A stretch of DNA of 64,000 nt from positions 124,001 through 188,000 of the forward strand of contig NZ_JAUJZH010000013.1 in NCBI RefSeq assembly GCF_030486595.1, given 5' to 3'. Origin of the DNA: Variovorax ginsengisoli. GTDB lineage: Bacteria; Pseudomonadota; Gammaproteobacteria; Burkholderiales; Burkholderiaceae_C. The translations under genes were made by a program, and so were the position numbers. The notes beneath the pieces were generated by a model. The model worked only from the letters and a program-made list of their open reading frames with translations. It was not told the DNA's origin and searched no databases. Below, one piece after another: positions 35,197-43,491 of this stretch. The first letter of the stretch is position 1. Each line of letters opens with the position of its first letter.

Positions 35197-35916
35197 ATGC
35201 GCGCCGCACTGGTCACCGGCGCAAGCGCCGGCATCGGAGCCGCCACGGCGGAGGCGCTGCTCGGCGCCGGCTACCGGGTCGCAGTGAACTACGGCTCGCG
35301 AACCGACCTGGCACAGGCGTTCGCCGCCCGGACCGGCATCCCGGCCTTCGCCTGGAACGTGGCCGATCCGGTCGCATGCCGGGACGGCGTAGCGCGCGTG
35401 GAAGCCGAGATCGGCCCGGTCGAGGTGCTGGTCAACAATGCCGGCATCACGCGCGATGCGATGCTGCACAAGATGAGCTTCGAGCAATGGCGCGAGGTGA
35501 TCGACGTGAACCTCGGCGGTTGCTTCAACATGTGCCGCGCCGTCATCGAAGGGATGCGGGAGCGCCGGTTCGGCCGCATCGTCAACATGGGTTCGGTCAA
35601 CGGCCTGTCGGGCCAGGCCGGCCAGTGCAACTATGCGGCCACCAAGGCCGGCCTGATCGGCTTCACGAAGTCGCTCGCGCTCGAAGGCGCGTCCCGGAAC
35701 ATCACGGCCAACGTGGTCGCGCCGGGCTATACGGACACGTCGATGGTCGCGGCCGTGCCGTCGGAGGTGCTGTCGCAGATCCTGAAGTCGGTGCCGGCAG
35801 GCCGGCTGGCGACCCCGGCCGAGATCGCGCGCGCCGTGGTGTTTCTCGTGTCGGACGAGTCCGCCTTCATCACCGGCATCACGCTGTCGATCAATGGCGG
35901 CAAGTACATGCCCTGA
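35197..35916 (+). CDS. phaB: acetoacetyl-CoA reductase (SDR family)
   Basis: The protein has 239 residues. VTGASAGIGAATA (cofactor site), NNAGITRDAMLHKM, the catalytic Ser in NMGSVNGLSGQAGQ, YAATKAGLIGFTKSLALEG and APGYTDTSMV match PhaB/FabG-type reductases, and the ITRDxxxHKM and GQxGQxNY segments favour PhaB. It supplies 3-hydroxybutyryl-CoA to PhaC, probably with NADPH. It is downstream of phaC in one transcript. A FabG-like role cannot be excluded. Confidence 0.87.
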   Translation: MRAALVTGASAGIGAATAEALLGAGYRVAVNYGSRTDLAQAFAARTGIPAFAWNVADPVACRDGVARVEAEIGPVEVLVNNAGITRDAMLHKMSFEQWREVIDVNLGGCFNMCRAVIEGMRERRFGRIVNMGSVNGLSGQAGQCNYAATKAGLIGFTKSLALEGASRNITANVVAPGYTDTSMVAAVPSEVLSQILKSVPAGRLATPAEIARAVVFLVSDESAFITGITLSINGGKYMP

Positions 35917-35942
35917 CCGGCGCCGCGCATCCTGCGCCCGGC

Positions 35943-37349
35943 TCAGGGCGGCGCCGCCACGACTCGCAGCACCTTTCCGCTGCGCCCGGCACGTCCGGGT
36001 TCGCCGCTGCGGCAGCGGACATGCACGCCGACCGCGCCCTGCGATTCGAGGAACCGGTCGAGCACCCGGTGCGCCCGCTCCAGGAGCAGGTCCGCTTCAG
36101 TGCCACGCAAGCCGGTGCGCAGCAGCAGCTCGCACGGGCCTTCCTGCACCAGCTGGAAGTCGAACAGGCCGGCGTCGTCCTCGAGCATCGTGGTCAAGGC
36201 CAGGGGCAGCACGCTCACCGAGCCTCGGCCGGCTCGCCCGAGATGGAGCGTGTCTTCGCTGCGGCCCTGGACGCGGATCACGGGCAGGCTGGAGCCGCAG
36301 CTGCATGGCCCCCGCTGCACGGTGACCCGATCGCCGAGGTCGTAGCGGATCAGAGGCTGCACGTGATTGGCGAGGTTGGTGAGCAGCGTCGTCGCGCCTG
36401 CCTCGCCAGGCAGCAGGGCGCGGCCCTGCCCATCGACCGGTTCGAGGATCACCCAGTCGCTGTTGAGATGCAGTTGGCCCTGCTCGCACTCGGACGCGAT
36501 CGACAGGAACTCCGAAGCGCCGTAGCTGTTGGCCACGGGACAACCGAAGCCCCTGCGGACAAACTCGCGCTTGGCTGGCGAAAGGTCCTCGCCGCCGGTC
36601 CAGATCTCGCCCGGCGACGCCCGCAGCCGACCGGCCGCACGCTCCTCGGCAAGCAGGACGGCGGCACTCGGATAGGTCGCGATGACGGTCGGGCGATAGT
36701 CGTTCAGGGCGTCCACGATGCCACGAACCGGCTGGAGAAAGGAGATGCTGCGAATCCGGTCCAATCTCACCGGATCCAGGCGACGCAGCCGTTCGATGGA
36801 CACCGTGCTGGCGAAATGGCCACCTGTCGCCCCGACGAATGCGATGCGGTCCGTCCAGCCCCACGGGTCCCAAAGTCTCTTCAACGGCCTGAGCGCCGGT
36901 TGCCGCAAGGCTTCCAGCGCGTCGTACACCGCCATCGCCTTGGCGTCCTGGACAAACATGCCGGGCTCGCCGGTGCTTCCGGAGCTTTCCCACACCACGT
37001 AGCGCCCGAGGAAGGGGTCCGCGATGCGGTCAACGTCCGAGACGAAGCGCCGCAAGTCGTCCAGACGCAGGCCAGGGTCGGCGACCCACTCGTCGAAGCG
37101 GCCCATCAGATCGGCCTTGCGCGAAATGGGCAGGTCGCTCAACCGCACGCGGTCGAGGTCATGGCCCTCGAGCAGGCCACGATACAGCGGCGAATGCAGC
37201 CTCGCCGAAGCGAGCAGGTCGGCCAGCCGTCGGGCCTGCAGTGCGGCAATCGCAGACGAAGACCCGCGAGACGCCAGGGCGACATCGACCGCCATCGCCC
37301 CTGACAACCAGGGATCGTGGGCGGACGATCCAGGATGGCGAATGGTCAT
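35943..37349 (-). CDS. phenylacetate-CoA ligase/CapK-type adenylate-forming enzyme
   Basis: This 468-residue ANL-superfamily protein has the phosphate-binding loop ESSGSTGEPGMF, IWTGGEDLSPAKREF, NSYGASEFLSIASEC, YDLGDRV and LIRYDLG-type hinge signatures as in PaaK-type ligases. The Cys-rich RGPCSCGSSLPVI near the end recalls coenzyme F390 synthetase/PaaK relatives. No partner enzymes for phenylacetate lie nearby, so the acid it activates is unknown. It ends a minus-strand set with a 39-residue membrane peptide and a universal stress protein. Confidence 0.85.
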   Translation of the reverse strand: MTIRHPGSSAHDPWLSGAMAVDVALASRGSSSAIAALQARRLADLLASARLHSPLYRGLLEGHDLDRVRLSDLPISRKADLMGRFDEWVADPGLRLDDLRRFVSDVDRIADPFLGRYVVWESSGSTGEPGMFVQDAKAMAVYDALEALRQPALRPLKRLWDPWGWTDRIAFVGATGGHFASTVSIERLRRLDPVRLDRIRSISFLQPVRGIVDALNDYRPTVIATYPSAAVLLAEERAAGRLRASPGEIWTGGEDLSPAKREFVRRGFGCPVANSYGASEFLSIASECEQGQLHLNSDWVILEPVDGQGRALLPGEAGATTLLTNLANHVQPLIRYDLGDRVTVQRGPCSCGSSLPVIRVQGRSEDTLHLGRAGRGSVSVLPLALTTMLEDDAGLFDFQLVQEGPCELLLRTGLRGTEADLLLERAHRVLDRFLESQGAVGVHVRCRSGEPGRAGRSGKVLRVVAAPP

Positions 37350-37409
37350 GAAGGCCTCCTACCGGTGGCGCCCGCAGTCAATGCGCCGGCCAGGCGGAGC
37401 GCCGGCATC

Positions 37410-37529
37410 TCATCGTTGCGATACCCCGGCCCATCCGACCGAGGGTCCCTGATCGGCCTCCCCCAGTCCGGCGGCGACCAAAATCAGAGTCGCGAGCAGG
37501 GTCGCGGCGATGAACATGAACGTCTTCAT
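37410..37529 (-). CDS. 39-residue single-membrane-helix microprotein
   Basis: An ATG one base after the stop of the universal stress gene opens a 39-codon frame. FMFIAATLLATLILVAAGLG forms one membrane helix; the rest is a short polar tail. Tight coupling to the upstream gene and the plausible membrane helix suggest a real peptide. It is too short for family assignment. Confidence 0.5.
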   Translation of the reverse strand: MKTFMFIAATLLATLILVAAGLGEADQGPSVGWAGVSQR

Positions 37530-37530
37530 G

Positions 37531-37953
37531 TCAACGCACCAGAAGAACCGGTACCGTGCATTTCGCCAGCACCTTGGTGGCGACCGAGCCCATCACCAGG
37601 TTCTTCAAGGCGCCCACCCCGTGCGACCCCATTACCAGGAGGTCGAACTTGCCCTTTTCCGCATAGGACGCTATCTCGTCCGCCGGGTGGCCCACCTTGT
37701 GGACCACCTCCGCGGCGATCCCCTGCTCGGCCAATTGTGCCCGTACGGGCTCGAGAACGACACGGGCATCGTCCTCGTAGTAGGCGTGCACGATGTCCGG
37801 CCCGGCGAAAGCCGCGGCCCGGTGCGGAACGGGCAGGACGATGTGCAGCACCGTGAACGCATGCCCCGTCACCCACAGGTCCCGGTGCGCTCCGAGGTAG
37901 GAAATCATCCGCTTCGTGTAGTCGCTGCCGTCGACGGCAAGAAGAATCTTCAT
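37531..37953 (-). CDS. universal stress protein (single domain)
   Basis: This 140-residue Usp-fold protein has KILLAVDGSDYTKRM at the start and the nucleotide motif LLVMGSHGVGALKNLVMGS (G-2x-G-9x-GS), so it should bind ATP. It is one of six Usp genes in the island and more divergent from the other single-domain copies. It diverges from the Usp gene at 38090, with an FNR-type box between them, and leads the microprotein and ligase genes. Confidence 0.92.
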   Translation of the reverse strand: MKILLAVDGSDYTKRMISYLGAHRDLWVTGHAFTVLHIVLPVPHRAAAFAGPDIVHAYYEDDARVVLEPVRAQLAEQGIAAEVVHKVGHPADEIASYAEKGKFDLLVMGSHGVGALKNLVMGSVATKVLAKCTVPVLLVR

Positions 37954-38012
37954 GGTGCACTCCGGAGAAAGATCTGGGGTCCCCAATGTTCGATGCCAGC
38001 GAGCGGACGGAG

Positions 38013-38053
38013 TTGCGCCAGATCAAATCTCCGACGTGCAATGTCCGGATACT
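38013..38053. promoter_or_regulatory. FNR-type box between two divergent universal stress genes
   Basis: TTGCGCCAGATCAA (38013-38026) is followed to the right by GATACT (38048) after 21 bp, and to the left AACATT (minus strand, 37990-37985) lies 22 bp away. A single dyad could therefore serve both genes. Confidence 0.7.
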
Positions 38054-38089
38054 GAAGACCCTCATCACTGGATTCCAGAAGGGCCTGAC

Positions 38090-38614
38090 ATGTATCAACG
38101 AATTCTTGTACCGGTCGACGGCAGTCCGACATCGGAGCGCGGGCTGGACGAAGCCATCCGCATCGCCCAGCTCACCCATGGCCAATTGCGGCTGCTGCAC
38201 GTGATCGATGAACTGTCCTTCGCCCTTGCCATGGATGCCTATGCGGGCTATGCGGGCGACTGGCTCAACACCTTGCGCGAGCAGGGCCGGACCCTCCTCG
38301 AGAAATGCAAGGCCACCGCGCAGGCGGCGGGTGTCGAAGCCGACATCGCGTTGCGCGACACCTTCTCGGGGTCGGTGCACGAACAGGTCACGACCGAGGC
38401 CGCCAGCTGGCCCGCCGACCTGATCGTCCTCGGCACCCACGGCCGGCGCGGTGTCGGCAGGGTGGTGATGGGAAGCAGCGCCGAGAACATCCTGCGCTAC
38501 GCCACCGTGCCGGTGCTGCTGGTGCGCGCGCCGGCCGAATCGAAGGCGAAGACCGAGTCCCCGGGCGAGTCGACAAAGGTGGATCTGCCCTCTGCGGCGC
38601 TGTCGTTCGAATAG
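38090..38614 (+). CDS. universal stress protein (single domain)
   Basis: This 174-residue Usp protein begins YQRILVPVDGSPTSERGLDE and has the ATP-binding motif LGTHGRRGVGRVVMGSS, followed by a charged tail of about 25 residues. It is very close to the protein at 40188-40700 (shared MYQRILVPVDGS start, THGRRG motif), so the two are recent duplicates. It has its own FNR-type promoter. Confidence 0.93.
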   Translation: MYQRILVPVDGSPTSERGLDEAIRIAQLTHGQLRLLHVIDELSFALAMDAYAGYAGDWLNTLREQGRTLLEKCKATAQAAGVEADIALRDTFSGSVHEQVTTEAASWPADLIVLGTHGRRGVGRVVMGSSAENILRYATVPVLLVRAPAESKAKTESPGESTKVDLPSAALSFE

Positions 38615-38623
38615 GCGCCCCCG

Positions 38624-40186
38624 TCAACGCTTCAGCGCGAGCCAGCGGTCCACCAGCGGCGCGATCTTCAGCGACGCGTCGCTCACCACGTGGAACGTCG
38701 TCGCACGCTCCCCCTCGTCGAGTGGCTCGTGCGTGGCCAGTTGCCGCTCCAGCACCGGCAGGGTCGCCTCGGACGCATCGTTCCCGCTGGACTGGCGCGC
38801 CGCGACCCGCTCGCGCAGCTGCGCTGGGGTCGCTTCGCAATGGAGGATCGCGAAAGGCACCCCAAGTTCGATGGCCAGGGCGCGGAACGCCAGCCTCTCG
38901 TCCCGGCGCAGGAACGCGGCATCCACGATCACCGGATAGCCGGCCTGCAGTGCGGTCCTGGCGCAGGCCCACAGCCGATCGAAGGTGCGCCGGGTCGCGT
39001 CGGGCGTGTAGATGTCATGGCCCAGATCCATGGATCGGTGCAGGGGCTGCAAGCCGAAGAGCCGCTTGCGCTCGACGTCGGACCGGATGCGTATCGCCCC
39101 GGCCGACGCCAGCATTTCTGTCGCGATCGTCGTTTTTCCCGACCCCGACAGGCCATGCGTGATCATCAGTCGCGCCGTCGGACGGCCGGCCTGGCCGGCG
39201 AGGCCCGCCGCGCAGGCAAGATAGTCGGGGCCGGCCGTCGTCGCGCGATCCCCGCACTCACGATCCCGAAGCCTCGCCACCATGGCGCGCACCAGCGCGC
39301 GATACACCTCGTAGGCCCGCAATACCGGTATGGCGGCATAGTCTCCGGTGTGCTGCAGATAGACGTCGAGAAAGCGATGCGCGAGGTCCGCGCGGCCGTG
39401 GGCCTTGAAGTCCATCGAGAGGAAGGCGACGTCGCTCATCACGTCGATCCAGCGAAGCGCGGGATCGAACTCGATGCAATCGAACGCCGTCAGCTCGTCG
39501 TCGATCAGCACCACGTTGGACAGGTGAAGATCGCCGTGGCACTCGCGCACGAAGCGCTTGCAGTGCCGTTCGGCCCATGCGGTCCAGAGCGCGCTTCCCT
39601 GTGCGTCCACCCAGGCCCGCAATGCCGCCAGCGGGGCGCCAACGGTCTCGTCGGCCAGGCCCGCGAGCGCGGTCTGCATGGCCCGGAGAACTTGCTCGGG
39701 CGTACCGAATCCTGACGAGAGCGCCACTGCGTCCGCCCGCTCGTGGAACCCGGCCAGGCGCTGCGCGAAGCGCGCCAGCTGGTCGATCTGGAGCCGGCCG
39801 TCGAGGACCAGGTTGCGCAGCAGGGAAGCCTCCGGAAAACGCCTCATGCGAACCACATAGTCGATCGGCACGCCGGCACCCAGGCGCGGCGCATCGGACG
39901 TGCCGCACACCGCCGTCACGTCGATGTAGATCTCGGGCGCAAGGCGGCGGTTGAGCCGCAATTCCTCTTCGCAAAAATGCTTGCGAGCCGCCAGCGTGCG
40001 GAAGTCGACGAACGGCAAGCCCACCGGCTTCTTCAGCTTGTAGGCCAGGCGATCGGTCAGCAGCACCCAGGAGATGTGGGTTTCGATCAGCGGCACCGCT
40101 TGGCCTGTTTCCGCCTGCAGGTGTTGCTGCAGCGCATTGATCAGCGTGCGGTCCACGGGGTGGAAGGCGGTGTGGATCGAATTCAC
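38624..40186 (-). CDS. fused APH-like kinase and AAA (P-loop) kinase protein
   Basis: This 520-residue protein is in two halves. The first (to about 340) is a phosphotransferase fold with CHGDLHLSNVVL (the catalytic Brenner loop) and FDCIEFDPALRWID. The second (from about 350) is a P-loop kinase with GLSGSGKTTIATEM and VIVDAAFLRRDERLAF. Such fusions are annotated as bifunctional aminoglycoside-phosphotransferase/ATP-binding proteins, with substrate unknown; small-molecule phosphorylation rather than drug resistance is likely. A GTG one base after the Usp stop starts it, showing coupling with that gene. Confidence 0.85.
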   Translation of the reverse strand: MNSIHTAFHPVDRTLINALQQHLQAETGQAVPLIETHISWVLLTDRLAYKLKKPVGLPFVDFRTLAARKHFCEEELRLNRRLAPEIYIDVTAVCGTSDAPRLGAGVPIDYVVRMRRFPEASLLRNLVLDGRLQIDQLARFAQRLAGFHERADAVALSSGFGTPEQVLRAMQTALAGLADETVGAPLAALRAWVDAQGSALWTAWAERHCKRFVRECHGDLHLSNVVLIDDELTAFDCIEFDPALRWIDVMSDVAFLSMDFKAHGRADLAHRFLDVYLQHTGDYAAIPVLRAYEVYRALVRAMVARLRDRECGDRATTAGPDYLACAAGLAGQAGRPTARLMITHGLSGSGKTTIATEMLASAGAIRIRSDVERKRLFGLQPLHRSMDLGHDIYTPDATRRTFDRLWACARTALQAGYPVIVDAAFLRRDERLAFRALAIELGVPFAILHCEATPAQLRERVAARQSSGNDASEATLPVLERQLATHEPLDEGERATTFHVVSDASLKIAPLVDRWLALKR

Positions 40187-40187
40187 T

Positions 40188-40700
40188 TCACGCAGTTGCC
40201 GTTGCGGCCGCGGAGGCGGACGCCTGCAGCGATTCGGCAGGGGCATCCTTCCGGGCCGGCGGGCGGACCAGCAGCACGGGCACGGGCGCCTGCCGCACGA
40301 TGCGCTCCGCGCCGCTTCCCAGAACCAGCCGCGCCGCGCCGCGCCGTCCATGGGTGCCGACCACGATCAGGTCAGCGCCCCAATTCAACGCCTCGGACGC
40401 GACCTTGTCCTGCACGGAGCCGGGAACGTTGTCGCCAAGGAGCGTGTCCACATCGACCCCGGCGGCCTGGACGGTGGTCCGCGCCTCGTCCAGGATTCGC
40501 GAGCCTTCGGTGCGCAGCAGTTTCAGAAGATCGTCCGCATGGCGCGGTTCGCTGCCGAGGGCCAACGCGAACGAGAGGTCGTCGATGACGTGGAACAGAC
40601 GAATCCGCCCCTTCGTCAGTGTCGCGATGCGGATCGCTTCGTCGAGACCGTGGTTCGAAGTTGAACTGCCATCGACGGGAACAAGGATTCGCTGGTACAT
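40188..40700 (-). CDS. universal stress protein (single domain)
   Basis: This 170-residue Usp protein has the start YQRILVPVDGSSTSNHGLDE, the ATP motif VGTHGRRGAARLVLGSG and an Ala/Ser-rich tail. It is a duplicate of 38090-38614. It shares an operon with the downstream fused kinase gene and is controlled from the FNR-type box at 40761-40774, with a possible minus-strand -10 AATACT after 21 bp. Confidence 0.93.
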   Translation of the reverse strand: MYQRILVPVDGSSTSNHGLDEAIRIATLTKGRIRLFHVIDDLSFALALGSEPRHADDLLKLLRTEGSRILDEARTTVQAAGVDVDTLLGDNVPGSVQDKVASEALNWGADLIVVGTHGRRGAARLVLGSGAERIVRQAPVPVLLVRPPARKDAPAESLQASASAAATATA

Positions 40701-40760
40701 GGGGTCTCCTTCGAAAGTGGATCGAGGCATTCGAGTATTGGCGCGCTCCGCCCCCGCGAG

Positions 40761-40839
40761 TTGATGCAGCGCAAATTCGGCATCGACCTGCCCGTTCCTT
40801 GATCGAGCGCAATTCGGCGCCCTTCCCCGTGCCTAGACT
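40761..40839. promoter_or_regulatory. divergent FNR-type boxes for the Usp/kinase operon and hsp20
   Basis: TTGATGCAGCGCAA (40761-40774) serves the minus strand. TTGATCGAGCGCAA (40799-40812) is followed after 21 bp by TAGACT (40834) for the Hsp20 gene. Box centres are 38 bp apart. Confidence 0.78.
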
Positions 40840-40912
40840 GATTCTGTCGATCGACAGCCGTCCCCCCGGGACCGCCGATTGATACCGTCCAATCAACACT
40901 GGAGTACCTCAA

Positions 40913-41335
40913 ATGAACGCATTGACCCGCTTCGATCGAATCGACAATCTGTTTCCCGAGCTGTTCCGCCGCTGGGCACGCCCGATGCAACTCATCGACG
41001 AGAACACGCTGCCGGCGGACATCCGCGTCGACATCAGCGAGAACGACAAGGAGTATCTCGTGAGCGCTGAACTGCCCGGCGCCAAGAAGGAAGATATCCG
41101 CGTCTCGATCGATGGCAACTACGTCTCCATCGCCGCCGAGGTCAAGAAGGAGCAGGAAGAAAAGCACGGCCGCTCGCTGGTTCGCGAGACCTACCACGGC
41201 ACGGTCTCGCGCGGCTTCACGCTCGCCAGCGACGTCGACGACAAGGCCGCCGTCGCGAAGCTCGACGACGGCGTGCTGCGCCTCACCCTGCCCAAGCGCG
41301 AAGGCTCCGCGAGCCGGACCCTGCAGATTCAGTGA
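40913..41335 (+). CDS. Hsp20/alpha-crystallin small heat-shock protein
   Basis: This 140-residue protein has an alpha-crystallin domain at about 37-130: IRVDISENDKEYLVSAELPGAKKEDIRVS, YVSIAAEVKKEQEE and the late GVLRLTLPKRE. The C-terminal tail ends LQIQ rather than the usual IxI. It holds unfolding proteins for refolding. It is led by an FNR-type promoter, with no heat-shock sigma element seen, and is followed by BON and Usp genes on the same strand. Confidence 0.93.
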   Translation: MNALTRFDRIDNLFPELFRRWARPMQLIDENTLPADIRVDISENDKEYLVSAELPGAKKEDIRVSIDGNYVSIAAEVKKEQEEKHGRSLVRETYHGTVSRGFTLASDVDDKAAVAKLDDGVLRLTLPKREGSASRTLQIQ

Positions 41336-41429
41336 CCGCTCGGGTTCGCCCAGAAGCCACGGCGAAGCCGGCGCTGGCGCGTCATGCGCGCGCCGCTTCG
41401 CCAATTGCAGATGAACGAAAGGAAGCATC

Positions 41430-42083
41430 ATGAGATCGGACGCTGAACTTCGAAGCGACGTCCAGGCAGAACTGGACTGGGAACCGGCGATCAAATCCAC
41501 CGGCATCGGCGTCGCGGCCAGCGACGGCGTGGTCACGCTGACCGGCCATGTGGCGAGCCACGCCGAGAAATACGCCGCCGAACGCGCGGCGCAGCGGGTC
41601 AACGGCGTCAAGGCGCTGGCGGTGGAGATCACGGTCAAGTTGCCTGATTCCGACCAGCGCACCGACACCGACATCGCCCTCGCGGTCGAACGCGGGCTCG
41701 CATGGTCGGCGCTCGTGCCCGCCGACAAGGTCAAGGCCATGGTGGAGAACGGCTGGGTCACGCTCACCGGTGAGGTCGAATGGGACTACCAGCGCAAGGC
41801 GGCGGAAAAAGCGGTGCGCAACCTGATGGGTGTGACCGGCGTCTCCAACCTGATCGTCTTCACGCCGAAGGTCGTTCCTTCCGATGTCGAGAAACGCCTT
41901 CGCGACGCCCTGGAGCGGCAGGCGGACCGGGAGGCCGAGCAGATCGACATCACGGTGACCGGTTCGCAGATCAAGCTGCGGGGTACGGTGCATTCGTGGG
42001 CCGAGTTCAACGCGGTACAGCACGCGGCATGGTCCGCGCCCGGCGTGACCTCGGTGATGAACGACCTGGTGGTCCAGGACTGA
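41430..42083 (+). CDS. three-BON-domain stress protein (copy 2)
   Basis: This 217-residue protein has the same length and layout as copy 1: MRSDAELRSDVQAELDWEP start, then DGVVTLTGHV, NGWVTLTGEVEW and SQIKLRGTVHSW cores. It has no signal peptide. Segments such as HAEKYAAERAAQRVNGVKAL are nearly the same as in copy 1, so these arose by duplication inside the island. It follows hsp20 and precedes a Usp gene, probably in one transcript. Confidence 0.9.
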   Translation: MRSDAELRSDVQAELDWEPAIKSTGIGVAASDGVVTLTGHVASHAEKYAAERAAQRVNGVKALAVEITVKLPDSDQRTDTDIALAVERGLAWSALVPADKVKAMVENGWVTLTGEVEWDYQRKAAEKAVRNLMGVTGVSNLIVFTPKVVPSDVEKRLRDALERQADREAEQIDITVTGSQIKLRGTVHSWAEFNAVQHAAWSAPGVTSVMNDLVVQD

Positions 42084-42126
42084 GCCCCTCCGTGCGGCGC
42101 TTCGCCCCAACCTTCCTTGCACAGCC

Positions 42127-42954
42127 ATGACTGCGTATCGATCCCTCCTCGTGCACCTGGACGGCACCCCCCGCGCCGCCGCCCGCCTCCATCTCGCACT
42201 GCGTCTCGCGCTCGCGTGGCGCGCCCGTGTCAGCGCCCTGTTTGCCGTGGCGCCGAACCACCTCGCTCTGCTGCCCGTCGGGCCCGGCCTTCCGCCATTG
42301 CCGCCGGGTGATCCGATCGATGCCGAGCACCGCCGCCGCGCCATGGAAACCTACCAGGAGGCGTGCGCCGTGTCGGACGCGCCCTGCGAATGGCTCGAGC
42401 TGACCGGCGAACCGGTGGTCGAGACCTTCACCCGCCAGGCGCTCCTGGCGGACCTCGTGTTCCTCGGCCAGCGCGATCCCGATGACGCGAACGGCTTCGA
42501 CGTGCCCGCCGGCTTCGTCGAATCGATCGTGATCGGCAGCGGTCGTCCGGCACTGGTCGTCCCTTTTTCCGGCGAGCTTGCAAGTTCGCCGGACATCGTC
42601 CTGCTGGCGTGGAAGCCCACCCGCGAATGTGCGCGCGCGCTCGCCGCCGCGATCGCCTTCCTGCAGGGCGCACGCCACGTGCATCTGGTCGAAGAGGAAG
42701 GCGACGAATCGCAGCCCCTGTCCCTGAAGGTCCGCGACTACCTGTACCTGCATGGCATCGAGCGGGTCCACGAGCACGCCAGGCTTCCACAGGACCATGC
42801 CGGCGAGTCGCTGCTGTCGACCGCCGCGGACTGCGGCGCGGACCTGCTCGTCATGGGCTGCTACGGCCACAGCCGGGCGCGCGAGCTGCTGCTGGGCGGC
42901 GTGAGCCGGACCGTGCTGGATTCGATGACGCTGCCCGTCCTGATGGCCCATTGA
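42127..42954 (+). CDS. tandem-domain universal stress protein
   Basis: This 275-residue protein is made of two Usp folds. The N-terminal half (YRSLLVHLDGTPRAAARLH) lacks a nucleotide motif, while the C-terminal half carries LLVMGCYGHSRARELLLGG followed by a DSMTLPVLMAH end. It is most like 48913-49734 and 51917-52759. It follows the BON gene by 43 bp. Confidence 0.9.
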   Translation: MTAYRSLLVHLDGTPRAAARLHLALRLALAWRARVSALFAVAPNHLALLPVGPGLPPLPPGDPIDAEHRRRAMETYQEACAVSDAPCEWLELTGEPVVETFTRQALLADLVFLGQRDPDDANGFDVPAGFVESIVIGSGRPALVVPFSGELASSPDIVLLAWKPTRECARALAAAIAFLQGARHVHLVEEEGDESQPLSLKVRDYLYLHGIERVHEHARLPQDHAGESLLSTAADCGADLLVMGCYGHSRARELLLGGVSRTVLDSMTLPVLMAH

Positions 42955-42973
42955 AAGCCCCGCCGGCCGCCGC

Positions 42974-43015
42974 TTGATCTGGCGCAATGCGCGGCCTCGC
43001 ACAGTGGCGCACGAT
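42974..43015 (+). promoter_or_regulatory. FNR-type promoter of the DUF2892-exporter operon
   Basis: TTGATCTGGCGCAA (42974-42987) is followed after 22 bp by CACGAT (43010), a weak -10. It heads two small membrane proteins and an ABC exporter. Confidence 0.65.
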
Positions 43016-43044
43016 GACTCACGCTCACTCTGATGGAGTTTTCC

Positions 43045-43263
43045 ATGATTCGCAACAACGTCGGAACCATCGATCGCATCCTCCGGGTCGCCGCGGGTTG
43101 CATGCTCGTCGCGCTGGCCTTCGCGGAGAAGATCGGCCCCTGGGGCTACATCGGCATCGTGCCTCTTCTCACCGGACTGCTGGGGAACTGTCCTGCGTAC
43201 TCGCTCTTCGGCATCCGGACCTGCGCCGATCGCACGCCGGCGAGCGCCAGGGGCCCGCAATGA
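43045..43263 (+). CDS. DUF2892 (YgaP-like) small membrane protein
   Basis: This 72-residue protein begins MIRNNVGTIDRILRVAAG and has two membrane segments ending LLTGLLGNCPAYSLFGIRTC, the DUF2892 pattern with conserved Cys residues. In some proteins this domain is fused to rhodanese (YgaP), pointing to sulfur or redox chemistry. TGGAG lies before the ATG. It overlaps the next small gene by ATGA. Confidence 0.85.
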   Translation: MIRNNVGTIDRILRVAAGCMLVALAFAEKIGPWGYIGIVPLLTGLLGNCPAYSLFGIRTCADRTPASARGPQ

Positions 43264-43409
43264 AAGTCACCGCGCCGCAGGAAGCGCCCAAGGCCGGAGG
43301 CGGAGCCGCGTATCGCTTCTGGACCTTCCTCGCCGCGCTCGGGCTGGTGGGCGCGGCGATGCTGTGGCTCGCGCTCAACGCCTACGTTGCGCTGGTGACC
43401 CGGGATTGA
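43260..43409 (+). CDS. 49-residue membrane microprotein
   Basis: The ATG overlaps the DUF2892 stop. The peptide has a polar start (MKVTAPQEAPKAGGG) and one membrane helix (FLAALGLVGAAMLWLALNAYVALV). Coupling to DUF2892 and its position before an ABC exporter suggest an accessory subunit. No family is recognised. Confidence 0.55.
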   Translation: MKVTAPQEAPKAGGGAAYRFWTFLAALGLVGAAMLWLALNAYVALVTRD

Positions 43410-43491
43410 GCGGTGCGCGCCACCGCGGTGGCCCGCCCGCCCGGACGATGGGTCGGCCGAAACGCAAACCAGCAAGCGGAGAAGATGCGTC

